Source: Cryobacterium sp. Y57 (lineage in GTDB: Bacteria > Actinomycetota > Actinomycetes > Actinomycetales > Microbacteriaceae). From it: a DNA stretch of 32,018 bases. The stretch is taken from positions 17,041-49,058 of the forward strand of contig NZ_PJJL01000051.1 of NCBI RefSeq assembly GCF_002929505.1, written 5' to 3'. The notes beneath the pieces were generated by a model, which did no database searches, was not told the DNA's origin, and saw only the letters and a program-made list of their open reading frames with translations. The position numbers and the translations under genes were made by a program. This document shows, in pieces, positions 1 to 8,565 of this stretch (position 1 is its first letter; each line of letters begins with the position of its first letter).

Positions 1-194
1 TTGCGCGACAACCCTCTGCTGGCAGGCTTCTGTTACACCCAGCTCACGGACCCCCTGCAGGAGACCAACGGCCTGACCGACGCGAACCGCACTCCCAAGC
101 TGCCCATTGCGGTCATTCGCGCCATCGTGACGGGGGACGCCGACCGCGGGGGTGCCGAGGACGTGGGTCAGGCATCCGCTACCTGGAGTGGGCG
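1..194 (+). pseudogene. 3' end of a family 2 glycoside hydrolase (partial at window edge)
   Basis: The first 45 codons read as the extreme C-terminus of a GH2 beta-galactosidase/beta-glucuronidase-type enzyme: [17 protein letters not shown] followed by [16 protein letters not shown], the usual last motif of the TIM-barrel domain. The rest of the gene lies off the left edge. Family members normally stop a few residues after IRAIVTG, but here the frame stays open to position 465 and runs antisense through the hydrolase remnant next to it. The natural stop therefore seems lost or displaced by a rearrangement at about 140-195. Family identification is fairly sure; whether the gene is functional cannot be judged because only the tail is visible. 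Confidence 0.6.
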
Positions 195-410
195 CTATTT
201 GGCGAGGAAGGCGAGAACGCGCCGGTTCCACTCCTCTTTACGCGAGACGGTGACGCCGTGCGGGGCGTCTTTGATCAGCGCGAGTTCACTGCCGGCGATG
301 AAGGCGTGGGTGCGGTGGCCGCTGACCTCGAAGGGCACGATGGCGTCGGAATCGCCGTGGATCACCAGCGTCGGCACGGTGATTTTCGTGAGGTCGGCGG
401 GGGCGGCGGA
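195..410 (-). pseudogene. C-terminal fragment of an alpha/beta hydrolase (non-haem chloroperoxidase type)
   Basis: Reading leftwards from about 405, the frame gives [20 protein letters not shown], then [15 protein letters not shown] and [24 protein letters not shown] before a TAG at 195-197. This is the last 70 residues of an alpha/beta hydrolase of the chloroperoxidase/esterase group, with the acid (GDSDAIVP) and the catalytic His (PHG) regions. The nucleophile elbow and lid are missing. Upstream the frame becomes Arg-rich antisense sequence of the lipoprotein gene ending at 455, so the 5' two-thirds has been deleted. It is a remnant and converges on the truncated GH2 gene. Confidence 0.65.
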
Positions 411-454
411 GGGGGGGAGGCGGAGCGGCCTGCGGGAGCGGGTCGGCAACTGGG

Positions 455-1945
455 TCAGTCGGTGAGGGTGTAAAGTGCGAGACCCGACGCTCCGCCGATC
501 ACGTAGGAGTTCTCGCCGGCTTCGACGCCGCCCATGCGCACGGCGGCCGCCGAGAACGCGGTTCCGCCAGTCGGGGTTTGGTCGCTCGAGCACGCGAAGA
601 CGTCGCGTCCAGCGCTGTAGGCGAGTATCTCGCCGGTGCCATTCTGCGGCGCCTGGAACCCGTCACGGTAGTCCAGGCAGGCGAAGATCGCGCCGCTGGG
701 CAGGTCGGTGACCTCGCCGGTCAAGGCGTTGACCAGGCTCACCGTGCCCAATACGTCGACCGGACGGACGGCCGATCTGGTTTCGAAAAGGACATCGGTT
801 TCTGCCAACTCGGTACTGGCGCTGCCTAACGGCACCGTCCACTGCACCTCACCGGAGATCGGGTCGACGCCGAGCAGGTCGATGTCGAAGTCGGTTCGGG
901 TCGACTCGAGGTTGAGACCGTCGGCACCCAGCGTAATGGTCGTCGTGCCGGAGTTGTATCGACACAGCGGGGTGATGTCATCGAGGAGTTCGGGAGCGAT
1001 CGTGGACGCGGCACAGATGGTGGCGCCTTCAAGCTTCCACAGCGTCACTCCCGTCGCGGGGTCGAGGCCGACGGCAGCGGTTTGCGTCTTGTCGATGACA
1101 CCGGCACCGGTGGCGAGCCGGGCGGTGTCGAAGTAGCTGGCGATACCCACCACCGCGGCATCCGTTCCGGAGAGATCCCAACTCCAGCCGGCGTCGCTCG
1201 AATAGCCCTCGGCGAAGATGTCGCTGTAGGGGCGCAGCCACGTTGTGCTGCCATTTGCGCTGGAGCCAAGTTGCTCCGCGCCGTCGGGTGCGCGGTCGCC
1301 GGTGGAGAACAGGCGATCGTTGAGCATGCGCGCGTTGGCGGGAATGACGACGTCGGTGTCGGCCACGATCGTGCCGACCTTGGGGTCGAGACGAAAGTTC
1401 GCCCGGTCCTCGTTGTAAGGTTCCGCGATGAAGCCGGTGAAGCAGACCGCGATCTCGTCGGCGCACGGTGAGGGGCGTCTCGTCGCCCAAACCAGATCGT
1501 TCGAGATGGCGGTGGGGATGCCGGTGGCGATTTCTGCGATGACCAGCTCGCGCCATCCGTCGTCGTCGCCGATCGGCGCACTCAGATACGTGACGAAGGA
1601 CTTGTCACCCGACTCCAGACCGGCCAAACTCACGACAACACCCTGCGTGGCGGAGCCGACGGCCGCGACGTCGCGCCAGATTTCGGCGCCGGTCTCGGCG
1701 TTCCAGGCGACCACGTTGAGCGCGCCATCCGGGGCGGCCACATAAGAGGCAACGAAACCGTCCTGGTAAATCGGCTGCCCGACCAGATCGACATCTGCGG
1801 TCCAGGCCGGCTCGACGGGAGTCACGAAGTCGGGTTGGGCCGCGGTGGCGGTGGGCTCGGGGGACGGAGCGGACGCGGAGCATCCGCTGAGAGCGGCAAT
1901 CACGACCAGCGCGATGAGTGTGGCCGTCTTGGTGTGCCGTGACAT
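455..1945 (-). CDS. Secreted lipoprotein with PQQ-like beta-propeller repeats
   Basis: 496 residues from an ATG at 1945, preceded by an AAAGGGGAAC ribosome binding site. A longer frame upstream to 2149 lacks such support. The N-terminus is a lipoprotein signal peptide: basic MSRHTK, a hydrophobic stretch, then the lipobox LSGC with the lipidated Cys at residue 22, and a Ser/Pro/Thr/Ala-rich tether. The mature part carries repeated blade motifs typical of PQQ-like/WD40-type propellers: [33 protein letters not shown] and ALTGEVTDL. It is expected to be anchored on the outer face of the membrane. No catalytic residues can be named, so it is more likely a binding or scaffold protein. The frame is intact, with a natural-looking end. 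Confidence 0.8.
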   Translation of the reverse strand: MSRHTKTATLIALVVIAALSGCSASAPSPEPTATAAQPDFVTPVEPAWTADVDLVGQPIYQDGFVASYVAAPDGALNVVAWNAETGAEIWRDVAAVGSATQGVVVSLAGLESGDKSFVTYLSAPIGDDDGWRELVIAEIATGIPTAISNDLVWATRRPSPCADEIAVCFTGFIAEPYNEDRANFRLDPKVGTIVADTDVVIPANARMLNDRLFSTGDRAPDGAEQLGSSANGSTTWLRPYSDIFAEGYSSDAGWSWDLSGTDAAVVGIASYFDTARLATGAGVIDKTQTAAVGLDPATGVTLWKLEGATICAASTIAPELLDDITPLCRYNSGTTTITLGADGLNLESTRTDFDIDLLGVDPISGEVQWTVPLGSASTELAETDVLFETRSAVRPVDVLGTVSLVNALTGEVTDLPSGAIFACLDYRDGFQAPQNGTGEILAYSAGRDVFACSSDQTPTGGTAFSAAAVRMGGVEAGENSYVIGGASGLALYTLTD

Positions 1946-1962
1946 GGTTCCCCTTTGGTTCG

Positions 1963-2472
1963 TCAATCGCCCCCGATCGCGAAAACACGATCTGTGACAA
2001 CTATGCCGTATCGGGGGCGGGAGGGGCGCGAGAGCAGCTGGAGGCCGCGATTCGCGATCACACCGACGGGCACACGGTCCGATTCTCGTGGGAAAAGACC
2101 GCACACATACCCGTTCCCTTCCGGTAACGGCAGCCGCACTTTCGCGCACCGGACGTGCGGACCGGCGACAAGGAATAGCCTTCTCAGCCCGAATTCGTTA
2201 CCCGCCAACTCGGGCCATCCGACGCAGTTCTTCGGGCCGGGCTGGCACATAAGCACTTCGAAGTGCCCGCTGAGACCGCCAACAGTTCCTTTCGGGTTAT
2301 TCGCGCACGGCAGAAGCGACACGTCGCATTCCTGACGAGGGATGCGAACACCACAGACGATTCCGGGCTCATTCCGGCGCGGCACCGCTTCCCTAGAACG
2401 ATCCGCTACCGGAACGTAGCTGTCCCACTCAAGGTTCCCATGCGGGCCCAGTTCTGTGACTGGAGTAGCCAT
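1963..2472 (-). CDS. Possible Cys-rich hypothetical protein
   Basis: An uninterrupted 169-residue frame lies in the gap upstream of the lipoprotein gene and ends 17 nt before its ATG. It starts MATPVTELGPHGNLEWDSYV and ends RGLQLLSRPSRPRYGIVV plus about 12 residues. It has seven Cys (including SLLPC, VLMCQPGPKNCVGW and HVRCAKV), no signal peptide and no membrane helix. Third codon positions are mostly G or C but less strongly than in neighbouring genes. The ribosome binding site is weak (a GAGGAA lies about 18 nt upstream of the start). I do not recognise a family. It could be a real small gene or a chance open frame. Confidence 0.35.
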   Translation of the reverse strand: MATPVTELGPHGNLEWDSYVPVADRSREAVPRRNEPGIVCGVRIPRQECDVSLLPCANNPKGTVGGLSGHFEVLMCQPGPKNCVGWPELAGNEFGLRRLFLVAGPHVRCAKVRLPLPEGNGYVCGLFPRESDRVPVGVIANRGLQLLSRPSRPRYGIVVTDRVFAIGGD

Positions 2473-2499
2473 CGATGGCTAGTCGGCCATTTCCTCATT

Positions 2500-3234
2500 T
2501 CAGTATTGGATTGTGAACTCTCCAATGCGAGTTTCGCCATCGTTTTGATAGACGGGGACCGAAACGTTTTTCCCCGCCATTGAGTCTTGCCACGCGAGTG
2601 CTTGCTCCGGGGACGTGAAGGTTGCTGCTTGTTCGCTTCCGTCTGCGTGGGCAAGTTCCCCAGCATGAACAAAGCCTTCGTTTCCATTTGTCGCGATGAC
2701 TGCAATCAAGTCAGGCTCACCGCCTTCGTTCAGCGCGCCATACGTCTCGCCGTTGTCGTTAACGGCCCACTCTGTGGTCCGCTCGCTGACGGACGTCGCG
2801 GTAATAGTCCAGCTGGATTCTAGTGGGGTCGTGATGGTGATGGACTGCTGTCCCGGCGAGAGAGTCAGCGTGTAGCTGCCACCGCCGGTGGCTTGACCGA
2901 CGTCGTCCATGGTGCAGCCGATGCTTGCGCCGTCCTCAAAGGTGAACGTTCCCGGAGTCAGACAGGTCAGGGAAACGAAAACACCTGTTGCCCCGTCAGG
3001 CACAGCGTCCAGCTGGACAGTGTCTGTTCCCGTCGCCGTTTTCACCACGGATGCACCAAATTCGGTGACCTCTTGTGCGCCGGGCATGGTCAACAGGCCT
3101 GCGGCAGCAGCAGCAGCAGCACCACCGATCAGGATGCTCGCTCCGGCAAAGATGCCCGCTCCGAGACGGAGGTGTCTCAACGTTGTCGCTAGGTCCCCCA
3201 CAGTCACCTCACCCGATTCCGCACCTGCGATCAT
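2500..3234 (-). CDS. Membrane-anchored exported protein of unknown function, 5' end chimeric
   Basis: Up to 244 residues. From residue 20 the protein reads RHLRLGAGIFAGASILIGG, a basic cluster then an Ala/Gly-rich helix, then an extracellular beta-rich domain with two Cys (SLTCLTPGTF and ASIGCTMDD, likely a disulfide) and a C-terminal half ending VYQNDGETRIGEFTIQY. No known domain is recognised. The first 19 residues (up to about position 3177) belong to an ArsR-type HTH domain in the same frame, so the native start codon and promoter of the exported protein are probably lost. Translation would have to start within the ArsR remnant, after its stop codon at 3250-3252. Expression is uncertain. 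Confidence 0.5.
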   Translation of the reverse strand: MIAGAESGEVTVGDLATTLRHLRLGAGIFAGASILIGGAAAAAAAGLLTMPGAQEVTEFGASVVKTATGTDTVQLDAVPDGATGVFVSLTCLTPGTFTFEDGASIGCTMDDVGQATGGGSYTLTLSPGQQSITITTPLESSWTITATSVSERTTEWAVNDNGETYGALNEGGEPDLIAVIATNGNEGFVHAGELAHADGSEQAATFTSPEQALAWQDSMAGKNVSVPVYQNDGETRIGEFTIQY

Positions 3235-3366
3235 ACTCAGCAGCTGAAGTCAGGTGGGGTCCGCCACAGCACGCAGGGTACGCGCCAACAGCTCTGCGGC
3301 CGTCCGATCCAGTGGAATGAACGGCTGCGCTACAGCTGTGTCGTCGTGAAGAGCAGATGAGGGCAT
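3178..3366 (-). pseudogene. N-terminal remnant of an ArsR-family regulator with in-frame TGA
   Basis: From an ATG at 3366 the frame gives AVAQPFIPLDRTAAELLART then LRAVADPT, a TGA at 3250-3252, and continues LQLLSMIAGAESGEVTVGDL. This is the start of a metal- or stress-sensing ArsR/SmtB repressor; the motif is normally ADPTRLxLLxxI, so the stop has replaced the conserved Arg (CGA to TGA fits). At about 3177 the HTH ends abruptly and the frame continues into an unrelated anchored protein; the recognition helix and effector part are absent. It is non-functional as a regulator. Confidence 0.7.
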
Positions 3367-3529
3367 GCAAGCAGTATATGAGCGTCCTCAGACTCGGAAC
3401 TCGGCGATTTCATGACAGGGCGATGACGTACAGCAGACCTTAACGCCGAGCCGACTGCTGGCTACCAACGACACTGTCGGCGGACATGAGAAGTGACCTG
3501 CCGCGGGCATTTCGGACAGCGGAATTAGT

Positions 3530-3733
3530 GGATTCTTCTACGCTGCCAATGCTGGCTGTTGATAACAAAAGTGGACGTCATTAGGCCGGCGGTAACCGAG
3601 CGCGGAGTGCCGGCGACGACTGTTGTAGAACCCTTTGACATAGCGAATGACGTCGCTTCGAGCTTGTGATTTCGTGGCATACGCAGTGCGGTAAACACGC
3701 TCGTTCTTGAGCATCGAGAAGAAACTTTCCGCT
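3530..3733 (-). pseudogene. IS3-family transposase OrfB, C-terminal fragment
   Basis: Reading leftwards from about 3733 the frame gives AESFFSMLKNERVYRTAYAT, then VIRYVKGFYNSRRRHSALGY and RRPNDVHFCYQQPALAA with a stop near 3536. This is the last 65 residues of an IS3-group OrfB, including the third catalytic acidic residue (E of SFFSMLKNE) and the YNxxRRHSALGY signature. Everything upstream has been removed at the junction with a different IS3 element at about 3740. It is a dead fragment. Confidence 0.8.
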
Positions 3734-3746
3734 CAGCCCAGTTGAC

Positions 3747-3824
3747 TTCGAACTGCAATACTCGTCAGACACCGCGGAAGTTCAACTCGCCGCTTAACCC
3801 GTGTCCACTAACCGGGGGCAAGGC
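3747..3824 (+). mobile_element. Right end of an IS3 element (terminal 78 bp)
   Basis: These bases match 12975-13052 almost perfectly. They encode the OrfB C-terminus (FELQYS...VQLAA, stop) followed by the terminal repeat GTGTCCACTAACCGGGGGCA. The rest of the element is missing. It abuts a second, oppositely oriented IS3 fragment on its left. Confidence 0.8.
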
Positions 3825-3894
3825 TACAGCGCGGTGGTCTCGTGTTTCGTTAGCTGGCTGACTCAGTCGGAATTGTTGAAGGCGAGGCGCGCCG

Positions 3895-4206
3895 CACGAA
3901 GTGGGCGATGAGGCGTATTCCTCCAAGGCGATCCGTAAGCTTCTCTGCGATCGCGGCATCCGGGCGGTCATTCCTAAGCTGGCGGACCAGATCGCGAGCC
4001 GGTAGTGACGCGTCAGAATCGGCGGTAGCAGAGGCGGGCGTTCGCCGTCCTTTGACCGGGAGCTTTACAAACGCTGCAACCTTGTGGAAGGGTTCTTTAT
4101 GATATCAAGCAGTGGCGTGGCGTCGTGACCCGTTACGACAAACTCGCCTTTACTTACCGCGGCGGAGTCGTCGTGCGGACCATCATCATTTGGCTCAAAA
4201 GCATTA
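3895..4206 (+). pseudogene. IS5-family (IS427-like) transposase, decayed C-terminal half
   Basis: The frame reads GDEAYSSKAIRKLLCDRGIR, AVIPKLADQIASR, a stop, then GRSPSFDRELYKRCNLVEGF. After a one-base slip it continues as DIKQWRGVVTRYDKLAFTYR and GGVVVRTIIIWLKS. This is the typical end of IS427-group IS5 transposases (AYSSKxIR, ERxFxxLKQWRGxATRYDK, YRGGVVLAxIIxWL). The internal stop and the frameshift near 4100 make it non-functional. Its N-terminal half is missing. Confidence 0.75.
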
Positions 4207-4311
4207 AGAGACCGGCTCTAGCTGCCAAGGTCCACCACTCCACCTTGGTTCCCTGTCCGAATGATGTATTAGGACGACATCCGGCGGGAAATACTTAGGA
4301 GGCATTACATT

Positions 4312-4719
4312 ATGACGAAGTCCCCAAACCGTTTGCTGGCTATTGTTTTCGGCGCGGTCTATCTTCTCGTTGGTCTGCTTGGATTTACCGTCACAGGAGG
4401 CGTTGACTTCTTTGATACCGAGGGAGGCTTGCTTCTCGGCCTGTTCGAAGTAAACATCTTCCACAATGTCGCTCACCTTCTCATTGGTGGTGCCCTGCTG
4501 ATCGGGGGTCTGTCCAGCGTGCGGGCGGCAAAGGGTGCCAACATCACCGTCGGTGCGGCATACCTGCTGCTCGGCATCGTCGGACTGTTTCTCGTCGGAT
4601 CACCCGCAAATATTCTCGCTATCAACGCCGCTGACAACGTACTGCACTTCGCAAGCGCCGCGGTTCTGCTTGCCGTCGGTCTCGGTGTCGACAAGAACGT
4701 GCGCACCTCGGTCGCATAA
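4312..4719 (+). CDS. DUF4383 four-helix membrane protein
   Basis: 135 residues, ATG at 4312 with an AGGAGG site about 9 nt upstream. Four hydrophobic segments are visible: LLAIVFGAVYLLVGLLGFTV, the HNVAHLLIGGALLIGGL region, GAAYLLLGIVGLFLVG, and FASAAVLLAVGLGV. The paired HNVAHLLIG and DNVLHFASA motifs are the hallmark of DUF4383, a family common in actinobacteria whose molecular role is unknown. It lies 44 nt upstream of another membrane protein on the same strand, so the two probably form one transcript. The frame is intact. Confidence 0.85.
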   Translation: MTKSPNRLLAIVFGAVYLLVGLLGFTVTGGVDFFDTEGGLLLGLFEVNIFHNVAHLLIGGALLIGGLSSVRAAKGANITVGAAYLLLGIVGLFLVGSPANILAINAADNVLHFASAAVLLAVGLGVDKNVRTSVA

Positions 4720-4763
4720 GCACCACCAACACCGGAATCACAACACGGCAGGGGAAAGCGACC

Positions 4764-5348
4764 ATGTCACAGATCATGCGCACCTACCTCGGTTTCGCCG
4801 CAATCGGTGCTGGTTTGATTCACCTGGCAATGGTCGTCAGCTCTCCTTTGCCCGTAGCGATCGTCCTGGTCGGACTCGGAGTCACCGAGTTCGGCTGGGG
4901 CATTCTTACCTTCGCGAAAGACCGTTTGATCGGCGCATCCGCCGCACGAATCGCCGCCATCGGCCCGGTGATCGTCTGGGGCATACTCGTCGTTGCCGCG
5001 ACCCTGTTCGACAAAGCCTGGCTGGCATCCTTTCTTCCTCTGATTCCGCTGGCCATCGCGACCATCTTCGAGTTGTTTGCCGTGGCCGTGCTGAGCTTGC
5101 ACCTGCGGCCATCCAGAGCAACGGATGCCGCGACTCCCGCACCCGCCTTGCCGAGTGCCGGCCGCTACCTGCTGGCCCTCACCGCCGGGGGCATCGTCGT
5201 CGGCGCTCTGATCACTCCCGCCCTCGCTGCGACCGAGGCGGGCAAGCACGCTCAGCCGCACGGCGAGCACAATGTTGACTTCGTGCCAGCTCAGGTTGAC
5301 AGCAATCCGCTGTCAGACCTTGTCCTTCCGAACCACGAGCAACACTGA
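4764..5348 (+). CDS. Five-helix hypothetical membrane protein
   Basis: 194 residues with ATG at 4764 and a GGGGAAAG ribosome binding site. About five helices are visible: near residues 8-27, 29-50 (including VLVGLGVTEFGWGIL), 62-80, 88-112 and 135-156. The tail is hydrophilic and His-rich (KHAQPHGEHN and NHEQH at the end), suggesting an exposed metal-binding or sensing end, though this is only inference. I do not recognise a named family. Close spacing behind the DUF4383 gene suggests a two-gene operon and a shared envelope role. Confidence 0.75.
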   Translation: MSQIMRTYLGFAAIGAGLIHLAMVVSSPLPVAIVLVGLGVTEFGWGILTFAKDRLIGASAARIAAIGPVIVWGILVVAATLFDKAWLASFLPLIPLAIATIFELFAVAVLSLHLRPSRATDAATPAPALPSAGRYLLALTAGGIVVGALITPALAATEAGKHAQPHGEHNVDFVPAQVDSNPLSDLVLPNHEQH

Positions 5349-5659
5349 GTTGGGCCATTGAGCGTGCCGGGCACCGAACCCAGCAGGAGCGTGTCTCCCT
5401 ATTGCTGGTCTGTTCGCTTGGCATCATTTTCCGCATGACGCGTGATGCTGTGCTGTCGGATAACCAGTGAGCTCGAATTGAGTCGTTGATTCCTTCCTCG
5501 GGAAGTGTGTCGTGCGGCCATTCCGGGACCATCGTTGCGACGACCGGTTGAATCCGCAGTTCCCCTTATGGCGACGGGGAAGGTGAGTGAATTGCGTTCG
5601 AGTGCCCGCTCGGGTCGGCCGATCAATACCAGCTTGAATGACTGCCTTAGGATCAGGGA
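5349..5659. other. Intergenic, no feature recognised
   Basis: About 310 bp between the membrane-protein pair and the signal peptidase gene. Overlapping short frames on the minus strand are low-complexity and unsupported. The promoter of the downstream gene presumably lies here, but no clear -35/-10 pair stands out. Confidence 0.4.
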
Positions 5660-6391
5660 ATGATGCCAGCCGACAACGCCACACGTTCTACGCGGCGGCG
5701 GACCGGGGTCGGGTCGCCTGCTTTAAAGTTCGTGCGGGACATCGTCGTCATCGTGGTCATCGCGATTCTGATCTCAGCGCTTCTCAAAACTTTTGTCGTT
5801 CGTTCGTTCTACATCCCCTCCTCCTCGATGGAGAACACGCTCCTGATCAATGACCGGATCATTGTGAATGAACTCGTTCCCAACCTGATCCCGATTGAAC
5901 ACGGCGACGTCGTCGTCTTCACCGACCCGGGAAATTGGCTCCCACCACAGGAACCCGTGCCGCTGAATCTTCTCAGTGCACTAGACGCCGCGCTCACGGC
6001 TGTGGAGCTGAGTACCGCCGACAGCAATAATCACCTCGTCAAAAGGGTCATCGGCCTTCCCGGAGACACTGTGGTCTGTTGCACCGCAGCCGGGCAGCTC
6101 ACCGTCAACGATCTCCCCATCGACGAGCCGTACATCCAGGTTCCCGACGGTCAATCCCAGGCAACCAAGAGTCCGTTTACGGTCACTGTGCCCGACGGAA
6201 AACTATGGGTGATGGGCGACAACCGATACAACTCAGCCGACTCAGCCTTCCACCACCTCAACGGCTCGCCGGGAGGAGGCTTCGTCCCCATCAGCAGCGT
6301 CGTCGGCCGCGCTGTCGTGGTGAGCTGGCCTGCCAAACACTGGGGATGGCTCGGCAACTGTCCAGAAACCTTCACGCCATTAGCCCACTGA
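5660..6391 (+). CDS. lepB: Signal peptidase I
   Basis: 243 residues; ATG at 5660 (a second ATG follows at once) after an AGGGA site. A single N-terminal membrane helix (about residues 25-45) is followed by the S26 catalytic domain on the outside of the membrane. Box B is FYIPSSSMENTL with the nucleophile Ser at about residue 56, box D is HLVKRVIGLPGD with the general-base Lys at about 128, and box E is VMGDNRYNSADS. The enzyme cleaves Sec/Tat signal peptides from exported proteins. The length is normal for actinobacteria. The gene stands alone, without the rplS or rnhB neighbours often seen, so it may be an additional copy; that cannot be checked here. Confidence 0.93.
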   Translation: MMPADNATRSTRRRTGVGSPALKFVRDIVVIVVIAILISALLKTFVVRSFYIPSSSMENTLLINDRIIVNELVPNLIPIEHGDVVVFTDPGNWLPPQEPVPLNLLSALDAALTAVELSTADSNNHLVKRVIGLPGDTVVCCTAAGQLTVNDLPIDEPYIQVPDGQSQATKSPFTVTVPDGKLWVMGDNRYNSADSAFHHLNGSPGGGFVPISSVVGRAVVVSWPAKHWGWLGNCPETFTPLAH

Positions 6392-6526
6392 ATTAGGCGA
6401 TGACCTCGAAACAAGAGGGTCAGCTCCTCAGCTCAACTCGTCCCGCATAGGGTTCGCGTTACGGGCGGTGCTTTATCCAGCTTTCACGAACAACAGGCCA
6501 GCGTAATTCCCCGTTACTCTGAGCCC

Positions 6527-6883
6527 ATGACGACCAAACCGGATGAACAGGCTAAAGCGCGAGCTTTATGGCGTTGGACGGTGCCGCCTGCCGTGATCGC
6601 CGTCGTCTCTATTTTGCTGATCTGGATAGCCCAATCGTTACCCACTATTTGCCCCGCAATTTACCCCGCGCCGCCAAGCTGCGCTCCTGATGCACGCTCG
6701 GGTCCCGCACTTCTTGGCAGCGCCTTCCTCGTTGCTCTGTTTGTGACGCTGTTGGTCACCGGCGCGGTACTTCAACCCAAACGCCGCGATAAAGCATTAC
6801 GGATCCTTGTGATCGTGCTTGTCGTGGCTGCCGTCGGCGCGCCTTTATGGACGCTCACCGGTTCCGGGTTCGCACCCGGTTAG
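6527..6883 (+). CDS. Small three-helix membrane protein, unknown
   Basis: 118 residues from ATG 6527. Hydrophobic stretches are VPPAVIAVVSILLIWIAQSL, LLGSAFLVALFVTLLVTGAV and ILVIVLVVAAVGAPLWTL. The loop after the first helix has two Cys in a Pro-rich segment (TICPAIYPAPPSCAP), probably an extracytoplasmic disulfide. The start is charged (MTTKPDEQAKAR), and PKRRDK precedes helix three. No named family is recognised. Similar proteins of this size are common in Microbacteriaceae, which is my inference from general features only. Confidence 0.65.
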   Translation: MTTKPDEQAKARALWRWTVPPAVIAVVSILLIWIAQSLPTICPAIYPAPPSCAPDARSGPALLGSAFLVALFVTLLVTGAVLQPKRRDKALRILVIVLVVAAVGAPLWTLTGSGFAPG

Positions 6884-6900
6884 CGTTCCACTCGTAGGCG

Positions 6901-6934
6901 ACTTGCTCAGCGAATCGACTTGCTCAGCGAATCG
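6901..6934. repeat. 17-bp tandem duplication
   Basis: Two perfect head-to-tail copies of ACTTGCTCAGCGAATCG, just downstream of the small membrane protein gene. This is non-coding slippage or duplication. The wider stretch 6884-7285 has no supported gene. Confidence 0.9.
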
Positions 6935-7066
6935 ACTTGAGCGGAATCACGCTTTAACGCGCCCGCTCGTCGTTCGACTAACGGGCACTCAACCCATGTT
7001 CGACACGCGTCATCTATACGTTCGAATACGTGACAGACCTAGCTTCGGCTTGCGAAGGATCAAATA

Positions 7067-7102
7067 CGTCACTTATCCCGTCACTTATCCCGTCATTTAC
7101 CC
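7067..7102. repeat. 12-bp repeat, three copies
   Basis: Three tandem units of CGTCACTTATCC, the third degenerate (CGTCATTTACCC), in the intergenic stretch upstream of the DUF1883 gene. Direct repeats of this kind can be regulator sites, but no partner is evident. Confidence 0.8.
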
Positions 7103-7285
7103 TAAGTTACGCAAAGGTTACGGCGCCAGGTTGGGTGATGGCGCTCACACGACAGGCTCTCAGGAGCTCTCGACTGGTAGGCCCGCCAGCGTCGGGTTAA
7201 TTGACTCGGAACTGCTGGGTCAGTGGTCCATGGTTCGATGTAGTCACGGGGACTCAAGATCGAGACCACCAGATGCGGGGGCGCA

Positions 7286-7628
7286 ATGTCAGGTTTGCCA
7301 TTTACGAAGCACCACTGGAATCGTCTGGACAAGGGCGCCACGGTCGTTGTCACGTTGACCACAGCGGCCAATGTTCGCCTTCTGGACAGTTCAAACTTCA
7401 CCTCTTACAAAAACGGCCGAGCGCACAAACACTTCGGGGGCCTGGTAAAGACGTCACCTTTCCGTCTCACCGTCCCTCGCAGCGGCAGCTGGTACCTCAC
7501 TGTCGATCTGATGGGTTTGAGAGCAACGAATGTGCGATCGTCAGTCGCTGTCGAACCTCCCGCTCTTCCCGTCGCCAAGTCGTCACCGCCCCAGTCGCTC
7601 AGCCGTATTCGGCACGAGCGTCCGCCGG
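7286..7628 (+). pseudogene. DUF1883 domain protein, truncated by an IS256 remnant
   Basis: From ATG 7286 the protein reads LDKGATVVVTLTTAANVRLL then DSSNFTSYKNGRAHKHFGG, SPFRLTVPRSGSWYLTVDL and RSSVAVEPPALP. This matches DUF1883, a roughly 90-residue beta domain (VVVTLxxxANVRLMDxxNxxxYxxGxxHxxxGG). In many bacteria DUF1883 is followed by a Pro-rich linker and a TIR domain. Here the linker (SLSRIRHERPPVVP) is reached and the sequence then becomes IS256 transposase read in a different frame, from about 7628. Any C-terminal effector domain is gone. A residual 147-residue fusion frame to 7729 may still be translated. Confidence 0.7.
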
Positions 7629-8565
7629 TGGTCCCTGACAACCGTCGTCGCGACCTGCTACCTGTTAGGCGTCTCGACCCGGCGGATGGAGAAACTCGTC
7701 GAGACCCTCGGCATCATCCACCTCTCTAAATCTCAAGTCTCGGAGATGTCGAAAGAACTCGACGACCACGTCGCCGACTTCCGAACCCGCCCCCTGGACG
7801 GCGGCCCCTACATGTTCGTCGCCGCCGACGCCCTCGCGATGAAAGTTCGAGAAGGCGGCCGGGCCGTGAACGTGTCCGTGATGGTCGCTACCGGCGTTAA
7901 CGCCGATGGCCACCGCGAGATCCTGGGCCTCCAGGTCGCTTCCAGCGAGGACGGCGCGGGCTGGTCTGAGTTCTTCCGCGACCTCACCGCCCGGGGCCTC
8001 ACCGGTGTCAAGCTCGTCATCTCTGACGCCCACGTCGGCCTGGTCGCCGCGACCGCGGCGACCCTGCCCGGGGCTGCGTGGCAGCGGTGCCAAATGCACT
8101 ACTCGGCGAACCTGATGTCAGCGACACCGAAGAGCTCGCGGCCGTGAGTGAAGACGCTGCTGCATACCGTTTATGACCAGCCCGATGCAGACGCAGTGAA
8201 TGCCCAGTTCGACCGGGTCCTGGACGCATTGGAACACAAGCTCCCGAAAGCGTGCGCATCTCGACGCGGCCAGGGCCGACATTCTCGCGTTCACAGTGTT
8301 CCCGAAAGAGCTCTGGAAACAGATCTGGTCGAACAACCCGAACGAGCGCTTGAATAGGGAGATCAGGCGCCAGACCGATGTCGTCGGGATCTTCCCTAAC
8401 CGGGACTCGATCATCCGTCTCGTGGGAGCTGTCCTTGCCGAGCAAGACGATGAATGGGTCGAGTCCCGCCGCTATCTCGGCCTCGATGCCCTGGCCAAAT
8501 CTCAGGCCGTCGGGACCGTTACGCCCGAGGAGGTGGCTATCGAGATCTCTGCCCTCAGCGCCTAA
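7628..8565 (+). pseudogene. IS256-family (Mutator) transposase, decayed
   Basis: The DDE-type Mutator transposase is readable across three pieces: SLTTVVATCYLLGVSTRRME through ISDAHVGLVAATAATLPGAA and WQRCQMHYSANLM, then a TGA at 8145-8147. After that comes [20 protein letters not shown], and after a frameshift near 8260 [20 protein letters not shown] and [20 protein letters not shown]. The first Asp (VAADAL), the second Asp (ISDAH) and the late Glu region ([23 protein letters not shown]) are all visible. The premature stop, the frameshift and the missing N-terminus make it inactive. Confidence 0.85.

Noticed and set aside
6399..6420. Imperfect hairpin after the signal peptidase gene
   Set aside because: The stem has a bulge and no T-run, so it is too weak to call a terminator.
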